64,000 nt of DNA from Trichopria drosophilae (lineage: Eukaryota > Arthropoda > Insecta > Hymenoptera > Diapriidae): contig CM059586.1 in assembly GCA_030407085.1 (NCBI GenBank), forward strand, positions 34,025,501 through 34,089,500. Direction: 5' to 3'. The notes beneath the pieces were generated by a model. It was not told where the DNA came from. It was given only the letters and a program-made list of their open reading frames with translations, and searched no databases. The first letter of the stretch is position 1. Each line of letters starts with the position of its first letter. A program made the translations under genes and the position numbers. Below, piece after piece: positions 38,001 through 47,519 of this stretch.

Positions 38001-41000
38001 GAAGTTCTTTTCTGAAGAAGCTTTTCAATGTTATTTTTGTTTCGCCAACGTAATGAATCTTGACAATTGTTACAATAAATTCAGTAAACATAATTGATTT
38101 TGTTTAAGTTATATGTCTGAAATTGTCCGTTCCTTTTATCATATAATCTTGTTCAATTCATTGTTTAATTGTCGAATTATCAGTATATTATGTTTTTGTT
38201 ATTTATGTTGAATTATTTGTATAGAATATCCAAAACCTCAGGCTCATTTTCTACTAGGATGAACGATGAAATAAGTGTCTGTAATTTGTATATTTGCTAC
38301 CTAAATACATAAGGTTATGGGAATAAAAATACATAATTGTTTAGCAATCAATGTTTACCATCTACATTTAACATTTTGATTATTTTTAATGTGTCCTTGT
38401 TTTTTATTGTTATCCTTTGTTTATTTTAGATAATTACCTCACGCGTTCGCCCACGGTCCCACTATAATGAGGGGCATTTATATAAAAAAGGCAGAAACGT
38501 TAAAATATTACGACCTGCCATACCTATTTGTTCAACAAGTTCAAACAAAGGATTTTATTTAAAAAATTACTAGCCCATTCTATATCTTATTACATTGATT
38601 AATAAGATAAATAATACAGGAAATTTTGCAGTGTTGACTACGCGTTGGATGACACACATGCAATTATTATGCGCCAATACCAATTTTTTTTTATTTTAAC
38701 TTTTCTTTTCCAGACCTTTTTCGTACACAGAATCAAAAGTGTCGAAAGTAGTATGGATTTATAGGTAGATCCTCGAAGTTATAGTCATATACAATAAACT
38801 CAATTCATCAGAACGTTAATAATTAAATTTGAAAAATTAGCTCGTATACCTTTATAGCCTTCCATGCAATAACAATATTTATTTGGTTCTCCTTTCACTT
38901 CAAAATAGTCACCATCTGAATATTCTTTGCCATCCACCATGCATTTAGGTACATCTTCAGGTTTCTCAGCTGGAAAATTTAAAAATGATTTAAACCTACT
39001 GTTCTAGGTAGCACTTATATTATTATTGTCAGCACGGGAGATTATACGTATAATAGTTGATTACCATAACAGTAATAACCATAATGTTCATTACCCCACG
39101 TATTTAGCAAAAACCTGGACCTTTTCGCTAATATTTGAAAAAATAGTATGAGTGCGGATTAGGGTCAACTGACTCCTTGCTTTGAATAACACACTCGTCC
39201 AGTTATTACCAATTCCCCGCACTTGTATCACTTACTGGGAGTAGAATTCGATTTTGCGCCCTGCAGCAATATCTTTGGGCGCAAATTATCGAACCCCACG
39301 CTCGCCGTATTAACAAATATCGTATGGAGCACGGCGAAATATACTATTAGCGATTTCGGAAAAGATAGTGTTTCAAGATACGTACGACACACTTGAGGTC
39401 CAGCACAACACCGTTTATGAGACTGTTGCAAATAACAACCAGGCTCTGCGTGTTCAAAACAGTCCACCGCAGCGCATTCAAAATGGGCTCTATCACAATT
39501 AAATTAACAGATTATCTTACAAACTTAACTAACCTTACTAAAACAAAAAAAGTACTGGCTATTTTACAATAGTATACTATATATCGTAAAGTGAACTTTG
39601 TTTGAGTATAAAATCATACAATGTTTATACATTTACAAATTGTTTGCGTATTTTTTAATTAAGAATGTTTAAAATAAAGTTTTAACAATTTAGTACATTT
39701 TAAATGCTAAAGGCATTAATATAAACAAAAATAATTATTGTCGAATATGAATTTTGTAATTATATTTTATATGCGAAACTTACACACTATTGTAACCTTC
39801 GCTACAGTAACATCCTATGTCGCATGGTTGTGCATCTTCGTCTTTAAGAGTCTCCCCTATATTGTAAACGTTACCATTTACAAAGCACTTGTCCCTAGGT
39901 CTGTTGTGTATATGACTGCAGTCATATCTAATGGCACAGCAATCATCTGGATTTCTGTATACAGGTTTACATTGCAAACTTTCATAGTACTTTACTGGTC
40001 CAGGACAGTTTAATTTGTTGCATGGTTCATCTTAAAAAAAAAGGATTAAATATTTTCTTTGATTGCTTAGTATTCCTTGGGATATTATTATTAATTACAT
40101 AAAATTTTGATTGTATCACGAGAACTCTGATTTTCCAGAACTTGGAATAATATATTTAAGTACGTGGATCATAAATATCAACATAAAACAAAATCATCTT
40201 CAACGTCAAACATTGAAAACATTTATTTTTCTATATCATTTTTAAACTCAACAGGCACTTTTCTGTACAACGATTATTTTCTGACTAAAAGAACATAGAA
40301 GAGTCAGTGTAAAATAATATTTTTCAAAAAATTGACTTAGTGAAAAAAAATACAGAAAAAGATACATAATGGTAAAACTTCATCATATATATTAATATTA
40401 ATCTAACAATGTAAAAATCACAGAGGTGTATTAGTTTTCATAGAGAATGCACGTCATACGTTCCAAGTAATTGTGAAATTGTGTTTAAAACATATATTTC
40501 TTTAAGACTGATGAAATAGATAAAAATAAAATCTATTTATGCCCACTCTCGAAGATGACCTCATCAGTGATTTATACGTTGTAGTCCAGTTTCCGATTTT
40601 CCTACATATTAGTATATTTTTAATCTAGAAAATTGTTATTACGAAATAAATATGCCAAGTGCGAAATATATGCCAAAAGACACTTCGTAATTAAACTTTG
40701 GAATGGTACTAACCAACCTCACTCTTACCCTAAATTGCAACACTTAATTTATGGATTACCCCTAAGTACTAATTAGTTGTTCGTACTTTCTGACGATGTT
40801 AAATGTTAATTGATTCTTAAACCTTTAAAGCATACTTTTTTCATTACAAGGACTGAATTTGAATACAACCCAGAAAATTATGAAAATTCAATGTGGTACA
40901 TCCAAAATAGTGTCCAAATGCATATCAAAATTACTATCAAAAGGTAATTTGATTAAGAATAAGACTTCAAGCTTTAAATATGCCAACATTCTGTGAAATT

Positions 41001-41756
41001 CGGAATCAATTATCCCAAGGTAATGAATGTCAAAGAAATTTTGTATTTTTATAACTTAACTATGGATTCGAAATCCGTTACTATCAAAATCCCGAATAAA
41101 TATGAATATTAAATAATAAATAAGATTTACAATTAGTTTTTTTTCTAACAACTTTGCTTCATTATAATATGCATCTATATTGTAAGTTAACTACTATATA
41201 TGTTTCTTATAAACAGAATTATCAGATGAAAAAAAAATGAAAAATGTGCACAAATATGCTTTGATACATAATACTAATTATATATCGAAAAATCATTCCT
41301 AAAATAAGAGAACATTTTCTGTTTGTAATGAAATAAACGAGTGAATAAATGTCTAGGCGAATTATTACTTTCCTAAATTAAAACATTTCTTTATTAGAAT
41401 GAAAGAGACATGTATATCTGACCCACAAATATTCCTTTTAACTTCCATCATGTGTAATTATCATTATATTGTTAATCGCATTCAATCTTTTTGTACATCA
41501 TTTGCACTACAAACTTTACTATTGAAATTATGACTTAATACGATTATGTCTACCTTATTATTGCGTGACATAGATTTATTTTTTTTAGCAAGAAACAAAA
41601 CTCTGTAACTTTCCTTGTGAAGAAGTAGAACTTAGTTAATGAAAAAAAATATACATAATAATTTAATTTTATCTCACTTGTCTCACTCGCCTGAATGCCC
41701 ACAATCGTCAAATAAATGCAAAATCCGGTAAAGCAAAGATCTCGTGTATCAATCAT
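29096..41756 (-). CDS. VWC-B: tandem paralogue of VWC-A (7 exons, 312 aa)
   Basis: Exons: 41756-41678, 40030-39784, 39489-39386, 38969-38850, 35484-35338, 29429-29370, 29277-29096. All are GT-AG and join in frame to a TAA. Six exons have exactly the length of their VWC-A counterparts (79, 247, 104, 120, 147, 182 nt); exon 6, the acidic linker, is 60 rather than 78 nt. The protein starts with a signal peptide (MIDTRDLCFTGFCIYL). It keeps the cysteine pattern: PCNKLNCPGP, DCCAIRYDC, CFVNGNVYNIGE, CDIGCYC, CCAGPQVC, CMVDGKEY, CYCMEGYKGE, CIRCVC and CQRLSDKDC. The only upstream in-frame candidate is a GTG, so ATG 41756 is the start. Intron 4 holds a MITE and intron 5 a 5.3 kb LINE in antisense. 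The copies differ in the linker and around glycosylation sites, so they may have diverged in partner or expression. Confidence 0.9.
29681..30865 (+). CDS. ORF1 (gag-like nucleic-acid-binding protein) of the I-clade LINE
   Basis: An intact 394-residue ORF. It carries a CCHC zinc knuckle, CFLCKEEGHVAKFC (residues 192-205, spacing C-x2-C-x4-H-x4-C), after a basic RRM-like region. A hydrophilic, lysine-rich C-terminal half follows. By family analogy it coats the element RNA for retrotransposition. The ATG at 29681 is the first of the frame, about 220 bp inside the element. It ends 15 bp before ORF2. Confidence 0.85.
   Translation: MTTQSTENPTQKISYGKMVEQSQFPTKDQAVIFDAIEGISVHEYTISFGNQIDPKNILFVSRISHSRVCFYLSSKQLADKLVDSETKIEVNGKVLTIRPLITKAKRIILSNVCPIIPHSVIVDELEKLNIVPVSQISFIRAGLHDSGFTHILSFRRQMYLKGEDIEKLPPHIQIKYEDTTYWIYMSSEKVTCFLCKEEGHVAKFCKNIAPASQDSNPSQEQATQETESNNVITIGEFPNINRDTTIKKRPLLTDSSSVTSSEKTFANAQRALNQREPKIIKKAKTTQNPTAEDIEKKIKVAEENLSTILNKYPLKFEQLAALVSETYGKTNIKDIALTYTTNLSDLGTMLTEIYPYIKERSIKSRLTKIKNAVCPIPGMFDELSSEDMSSTERL
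30881..34611 (+). pseudogene. ORF2 (endonuclease, reverse transcriptase, RNase H) of the I-clade LINE, two lesions
   Basis: Endonuclease motifs in order: YWNTRS, ESWL, GDFNSHN, WGSDHFPI (30881 to about 31560). Reverse transcriptase: RPISLTSCLCKLFE, QNGFRKGRS, FLDVQGAFDN, GVPQGGVLSP and the catalytic FADD at about 32863-32874. RNase H: FTDGSK (about 33741), FSDSLSALE and IPSHRGIQGNE. A C-x-C...H...C zinc motif lies near the end. The frame is broken by an apparent one-base deletion near 31950, giving a stop at 31969, and by an in-frame TGA at about 32260 between endonuclease and RT. All catalytic residues I could check are present. It is inactive as it stands, but very young. Confidence 0.85.
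35572..36365. mobile_element. Second piggyBac-like MITE, 794 bp, TTAA target duplication
   Basis: TTAA flanks at 35568-35571 and 36366-36369. The TIRs are TCATTTCCGGCA (left) and CCCTTTCCGGCA (right, read inward), 10 of 12 matching. A perfect 22-bp palindrome, GGTGGCTAATA plus its complement, lies next to the left TIR at 35585-35606. The interior has five copies, in both orientations, of the unit with TCGCTGATTACGAATCTGA and AAATGGCGGA found in the first MITE. It lies in intron 4 of VWC-B. No transposase. Confidence 0.8.
36366..37759. other. Intron 4 of VWC-B, nothing recognised
   Basis: AT-rich. Repeated phrases around AGAATTGATAGAGGAATA and AAAATTTTTCCGAAAATA suggest decayed repeats, but no element ends were found. 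Confidence 0.4.
37760..38075 (-). pseudogene. Possible Penelope-like GIY-YIG endonuclease remnant
   Basis: The minus strand reads IHYVGETKITLK at about 38062-38030, resembling the YVGQTKRxLK core of GIY-YIG endonucleases of Penelope-like elements. In a shifted frame it continues KRTSEHRNV and YYHFETQTINMD, which also fit the family order (EH...H...D). Frameshifts and stops break it. Confidence 0.4.
38076..38849. other. Rest of intron 4 of VWC-B, nothing recognised
   Basis: AT-rich intronic sequence with no ORF or repeat structure I could support. Confidence 0.4.
40031..41677. other. Intron 1 of VWC-B, nothing recognised
   Basis: AT-rich, no ORF above chance and no inverted ends seen. Confidence 0.5.
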
Positions 41757-41779
41757 GATCTCCACGGCCACTTAAGATC

Positions 41780-41856
41780 AATACTATTTCTGAAGCGGGC
41801 ACATGACATTTATATAATGATGATTGCAAAGTGAACAAGTAGTGGGAAACTTACGA
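41780..41856 (-). promoter_or_regulatory. Core promoter of VWC-B
   Basis: On the minus strand a strong TATA box, ATTATATAAA (41818-41809), lies about 55 bp before the ATG. Upstream are CCCACTACTT (41846-41837) and TCGTAAGT (41856-41849), the same two words as upstream of VWC-A, here only 2 bp apart instead of 17. Confidence 0.65.
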
Positions 41857-42244
41857 CTTACGGAAAAATATGATCAAAGTATGATAAAAATTTATATGGA
41901 AAAACTTACATAAACAATGACATAATATCGTTTATTTATACAGTCTAATTATACAACTGTTGATTTACAAAAGATGGATGATAATAGGAAGCGTGATAAA
42001 GTTCTTAATTTTGCTATAAAAGTAACGCTTTTCAACTCTTTTCGGAAATTCAATTTTACACATTGTTTTAGTACACGAAGTGAGCTATTTGCACTATTGT
42101 ACTTCGACCATTAAAAAACAGTGCCCGAAAAATGTCTCTCACACGGATTACTGCCTGATCAGGGCGTGATCAGTTTTCAGGCAGTCTAGGCACATTTCTG
42201 CTGCCGTTTATATATGAAACTGAAAAAGATAATAAAATACCATT
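41857..42244. other. Intergenic stretch upstream of VWC-B
   Basis: No ORF. Contains an imperfect dyad around TGATCAGGGCGTGATCA at about 42158, of unknown meaning. Confidence 0.4.
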
Positions 42245-42410
42245 ATGTACGTCTTTTCGGTGCGTAAAGTAAACTTGTGCGTAAAGTAAACTTTACGCAC
42301 TCGATTATACTTTACGCACGAAAAAGCCGTACGTAAACAATATTTCGGCACTCGTGTGTGTGTGTGTGTGTGTGTAAAGTTCTTTACGCATACGCCCTTG
42401 TATCGAAAAC
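42245..42410. repeat. Palindromic word locus ii: GTGCGTAAAGT/ACTTTACGCAC
   Basis: The word TGCGTAAAG or its complement occurs at least five times within 130 bp, in both orientations, flanking a (TG)n tract (about 42353-42375). The right end, read on the minus strand, is TTTTCGATACAAGGGCGT followed directly by the word ATGCGTAAAG. Confidence 0.65.
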
Positions 42411-42519
42411 TTCTATTTCTTGAACTGTTACTAATTAGAGATTTTGCGAAAGATGCATTAATATTGGATTGTTAGCGCCAACCAACCTTTTCAGGCAGAT
42501 TTTTAAATTACAATTCACA

Positions 42520-43020
42520 ACATGTGATATCCCACAACATTGCTATTATCTACAACTTAGTAGTCAAAGCATTAAAATTCAGTAATCCTCAGTTTCACGA
42601 CACACGTTTAAAAATGGCAAAAAAATACTTATTTGACAATAGTTGTCTGGACTATTTTACAAAAAAATATATAAACAAACGAGAGAATAGTTATTCCAAT
42701 AGCACACAGCCATAAAACAATAATACAAAAACATGTACAAAAATATAACCGAACCCATATGTATACCAACATTTATGAACCAGTTAAGCGTTTCTTCGTA
42801 AATACAACAAACAAATTATTCCACAAATAAACTACACCTTAAATAACATCCTAACAAAAGGCAAAAATACAAAAATGCAGAGAACATCATAAAAAGATAT
42901 TGTTATCACAAAACATCGGCAAGATCCAAAACATGAATTCAGATGGAATGAAACAGAAATTTTAGACGTAGGAAATATATACAATGACGGAATAACATGA
43001 TCACAAAAACGCGTCAACAT
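42520..43020 (+). pseudogene. Penelope-like retroelement remnant (RT thumb to GIY-YIG end)
   Basis: The plus frame at 42524-42715 reads LVVKALKFSNPQFHD and KKYLFDNSCLDYF, matching the pattern after the reverse transcriptase of Penelope-like elements (RA..LS.P.FH...L...N.YP). About 42930-42990 reads EFRWNETEILDVGNIYN, typical of the end of their GIY-YIG domain (F.W...KILD....Y). The region between has stops and frameshifts, and the catalytic RT core is missing. Confidence 0.55.
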
Positions 43021-43635
43021 CTTGCCCTGGCATAAGTCAATTTTATTTATTTTACAGAATTTATTAATTTTATATTATTATTTATTATAAATATAGTTTT
43101 TTTTTGTCAAATGTAAACTTATATTATTCCTGTACGTTTCTGAGCAGTCTTCCATTTTTGGATTTTTGTTTCCGGAAGTTTTTGATCCTTAGACAAAATT
43201 AAAAGTAGTTAAGAAAATATTTGAAAACAGATTTTAATTTTTGCAGCGACAAGATTCATTTTAGGATGTTCTGAACTTCTTCTACAAAAGATTTGGCATT
43301 GACATTGCCTTGAAAATGGGATTTTTGCAAATTTGTGGGTATCTGGCGAAATGTTTCATAATGCGGACCATTACTCAAAAAATTGGTACCAGTTTTTTAA
43401 ATGAGCAGACGCTCCATGTAAAAAAATGCTGATTTCATATATATCTTCTAATGCCAATTACTTTTTACGCAACTTTCAGGTATAAGATTTATAGTTTACA
43501 ACGCGTGCACGTAATCATATGGTTTTTCCGCAAATTCGACGTGAAGAGCAAGTTTACTTGGATTCAATATTTAGCTTCCGTCTTTTATTATTTCCTTCCT
43601 TTTATTTCACCTTTAATCCATAAGACATAACTTAC
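43021..43635. other. Intergenic DNA, nothing recognised
   Basis: AT-rich. No ORF or repeat ends seen. Confidence 0.4.
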
Positions 43636-43749
43636 TTTAATCGCAGAAATTTCTGCAGACATTTTACGGACGACAATTGTTATTCCCTCAGCATTAGGAT
43701 TCATTGTACATTCTTCATGAATCCGTTGTTCAGTTGATCGAAAACCCAT
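43636..43749 (-). other. Possible isolated coding exon
   Basis: An ATG-initiated 38-codon frame (MGFRSTEQRIHEECTMNP...SAEISAIK) runs exactly to a strong donor, AAA|GTAAGT. Its composition is less AT-biased than its surroundings. I found no partner exon on the left, and a longer minus frame at 44040-43777 could not be linked. It could be exon 1 of a gene, or a repeat-derived ORF. Confidence 0.3.
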
Positions 43750-44139
43750 TGTAGCTGTGAAGAGGCCTGCTTCAATTTATTTGATGTCCAATAAACGTTC
43801 CTTTCTTAAATATTTCAAAGCAATAAGGAAAAGAACAAAGTTAGCATAGTACATACAAACGCACACTTCCCTATAAGAATTCATTATTACCCTTTTTGGA
43901 CTTATGGCTCTACTAATATTTAGGTTAGGATTTTTTCTGGATAAATTTCGAAAATTTCCCCAATGCTTCATTAGGCACGCTTCACTTTTTATCTTGTTTG
44001 CAATTAACATTAACGTCATGGCGTCACTCTTGTTTGGCAATAGCCCAATTCATCGATTAGGTAGTAATTCTTGTGCAAATCTTATCTAATCTACCTTTAG
44101 TGAATGACCACTATATATATGAATTAGACAAATTACTCT

Positions 44140-44580
44140 CATTACTTCGACCCAGACCATAGGTCTGGCAAAGTATTGAATTTGGTCAGTTCCCGCCAAA
44201 AAATTACCCTATAGTTTTTCATCAAATGTCGACGTTTCAGGCCCTAAGGAACCCAAAGCAACAATAAAAAAATTTGTGTCCGTTAGGTTGTACGTCCGTC
44301 CGTCCGTCTGTCCGTGGGCAAAATTTTGTATACGCGATATCTCGCGACTGCCAGGACGAATTTAAAAAGTACAAACGGATTTGGGTTTCTCTTGGCCAAA
44401 CTTAGATCTGATTAGTTTTTGGAGACAATGCATACTAGATTATGGGGAGGTTTAACAAAAAAACACGTTTTTTCCATTTTTTAACAAAAAATACAAATCG
44501 TACAAAAAAATGTTTCAAACAAAAAATATAGAACATCGAATTCTCTACAAAAAAGGTTGTATTCATTTCTTCGTAAAATT
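44140..44580. repeat. Dispersed repeat with ACGTCCGTCCGTCCGTCTG tract
   Basis: Includes the dyad ACCCAGACCATAGGTCTGG near 44151 and the CGTCC-rich tract near 44291. About 60 bp at 44510-44570 match the arm of the foldback element at 16.4 kb (TGTTTCAAACAAAAAATATA). I recall the CCGTCCGTC plus GATATCTCGCGA pair as common in insect repeats (not checked). Confidence 0.45.
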
Positions 44581-45499
44581 AACGATAATGCCGTAAAAAG
44601 CAAATTAACATGAAATTAACATAAATTGTACATACACATATACAATGCATATATGTATGTATATTATATACATTACATGAAAAACAGAGACACAGAGGAA
44701 GCAGGGGAGTGAGGCGGGTATCAGGGGGGGGGGGGGAGCATAAAAAAATATTCACTGCAATGTTGGTGTCGGGTAGCCACGGGGTGGTGGTAGCGGGGAT
44801 GGGGGTTATATAATATATCACTTTAAATTCCTAATTCATTTTGATCCGCCAGTATCAACTGGTGAAGTAGGTTATTACACGACGTATTGTCGAAATATAC
44901 ATTCGTGTATTTACACATTCGTGTAAATGATATTCCTAAAACTCGAAAAAACATTCGAGTACAGACGCGTCATATTGTAAACCCGACTGTTATGGTATTC
45001 TTGAGATTATAATTATTAATGCAAAAAGTCACTGGCAGCATGCTGTGCTTTTTTTTCGAGAAAATCACTTACAAAAAAATGTATTATAAAGTGACTGGAA
45101 TGCAATTTATTTTTTTTAGAGGCCATTCTCGACGGACATTTGTTTATAATTAAAACATGGCGCACGATTCGCCACCAGCATGTACTTTGTCGTATTTTTA
45201 CATTAAATATCATTTTCGAATCGAATTAAAAGAAAAACGATGGCGGAAGACTCGCCACCAGCATGAAATTTATTGATTTCTTTCAATATAATTATCAAAC
45301 GCATTTATTATGAAATGGCTGAACAGTTGCCAATAAAGTTGCCAGCGTTAAAAAAATATTTATATTATCTTCATCCTCTATACACCGTGTTTCTTAACCT
45401 ATTGAACTCCGTTTACCAGCAGATAGAGCGTAAAATTCTGAAATGAAAGATCCTTTGCCGAAAATGTTTTCAAGCTACCGTTTTCAAGTTATTCAGCAT
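44581..45499. other. Intergenic DNA with a G run and a short direct repeat
   Basis: A run of 13 G lies at about 44724-44736. The phrase ATTCGCCACCAGCATG at about 45168 recurs as ACTCGCCACCAGCATG near 45250. No gene seen. Confidence 0.4.
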
Positions 45500-47487
45500 T
45501 GAAATGAACCAATAGGAAAAGAGCTTTGCGATTATCGCAATGGTAGTATTGTCGGTGCATGTTGAAAATAAATACGAAGAAAATGCACATCGTCCATAAA
45601 CCGCGCAATTGTTTTCTAGCGAAGCAGCGGAAAGTTCGAAAGAGACTGTCAAAAATATCGATCGGATTCGAATGTCTAACCTGCCACTGGTTTTCGGTTT
45701 CGAAAGGAAAATTAAAACTTTTGATTCGAATTTGTAATGAATCAAAAAATGATTATTTTACAGGTTAGGCATTCATGTAGAAAATAACGTTTCATATGTT
45801 TCGAAGCCCTGGAAAATATTTTCTAAATTGTGTAATGAGAATATAAAAGTTAAAGATTTAAAATTAAGGGATCGACAGTTTTGTAAAAAGTACTTGGATT
45901 TAAAATCAAAAAGCATGGAATTGTACAAAGTCGTAAGATGCGTCTCTTTTTCCTTTTGAAGCCCCTAGGTGGAATTACGCATACAAAGACCACCCTGGAA
46001 AAGTCCCTTTTTTTTTTTTTGTATGATTTGCAAACGGCACAGAACCACTTTTTGAGCTCCATTTTTTTCTTTTTGCAAAATTACATCATCGACTTCAATA
46101 ATCAACATCAGTCAGAGTTGCACAAGATTAGCCCGTAATTGTTATTAACAAATAGTTTATAAAAATCAATTCTAAAAGGCACAGACCCATTTTTTGAGCT
46201 CCAATTTTGTCCTTTTGCAAAATTAAATCATCGACTTTAATAATCAATTTCATTCCGAGCTGCCCGCGATTAACACGTAATTGTTATTAACAAATTATTC
46301 ATAAAAATCATTCCTAAAAGGCACAGATTCATTTTTGGGCTCCAATTTTTTCCTTTTACAAAATTAAATCGTCGACTGGTTCTGAGCCGTTGAGAAATTA
46401 TTTTTCTCACACTCTGTGCGCAAAATGCTATTTTGCTCCCTAAATTGCGGGAGCAAAATAGCACATTCTCTCCCTAGGGAGCAAAATAAATATACCCGGG
46501 AGCAAAATAGGTTTCTCGCATTCTGTGGGCAAAATACTATTTTGCTCCCTATATCGCGGGAGCAAAATAGCACGCCCTCGTATGAGAAAATAGTATGTGC
46601 AACAAGGGAGAATAGGTATTTGTAGACTCGTGCGAAATGCCGTCCTCGCTTCGCTCGGGCGTCAAACTCACACTCATCGGCAAACACCTATTTTGCTCCC
46701 TAGTTGCACAATCTACTATTATGAATAATTTGTTAATAACAGTTACGTGCTAATCGCTTGCAACTCTAAATGAAGTTGATTATTAAAGTCGATGATTTAG
46801 TTTTGCGAAAGAAAAAAATCGGAGCCCAAAAATGGGTCTGTGCCTTTTAGAATTGATCTTTATAAACTATTTGTTAATAACAATTACGGGCTAATCTTGT
46901 GCAACTCTGACTGATGTTGATTATTAAAGTCGATGATGTAATTTTGCAAAAAGAAAAAAATGGAGCTCAAAAAGTGGTTCTGTGCCGTTTGCAAATCATA
47001 CAAAAAAAAAAAGGGACTTTTCCAGGGTGGTCTTTGTATGCGTAATTCCACCCAGGGGCTTCAAAAGGAAAAAGAGATGCATCTTACGACTTTGTACAAT
47101 TCCATGCTTTCTGATTTTAAATCCAAGTACTTTTTAAAAAACTGTCGATCCCTTGATTTTAAATCTTTAACTTTTATATTCTGATTACACAATTTAGAAA
47201 ATATTTTCCAGTGTTTCGAAACATATGAAACGTTATTTTCTACATGAATGCCTAACCTGTAAAATAGTCATTTTTTGATTCATTACAAATTCGAATCAAA
47301 AGTTTTAATTTTCCTTTCGAAACCGAAAACCAGTGGCAGGTTAGACATTCGAATCCGATCGATATTTTTGACAGTCTCTTTCGAACTTTCCGCTGCTTCG
47401 CTAGAAAACAATTGCGCGGTTTATGGACGATGTGCATTTTCTTCGTATTTATTCTCAACATTTTCAACTTTTTCTATTGGTTCCTAT
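45500..47487. repeat. Long inverted repeat, 2 kb, with 143-bp subrepeats
   Basis: The left arm (about 45500-46380) is repeated inverted at about 46735-47487. Both encode the same 60-residue frame (plus 45559-45768; minus 47467-47252: KMHIVHKPRNCFLAK...SKISIGFECLTCHWF). The left arm holds about three tandem units starting GGCACAGA at 46036, 46179 and 46320 (143 and 141 bp apart); the right arm holds about two. The right arm lacks some 38 bp present near 45510-45550. A DUF7869-like pseudogene starts directly to the right, so this may be part of that element or a separate foldback element. Confidence 0.75.
46420..46735. repeat. Palindromic word locus iii: GGGAGCAAAATAG/CTATTTTGCTCCC
   Basis: The loop between the arms of the long inverted repeat. 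The word and its complement occur about eight times within 300 bp. On the minus strand a terminal motif, TTCTCATACGAGGGCGTGC, runs straight into TATTTTGCTCCC (46586-46555). A CCTCGCTTCGCTCGGGCG motif at about 46643 is the near complement of that in locus i. Confidence 0.7.
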
Positions 47488-47519
47488 TTAAATGTCATGC
47501 TTAGATAAAACCGAAACAA

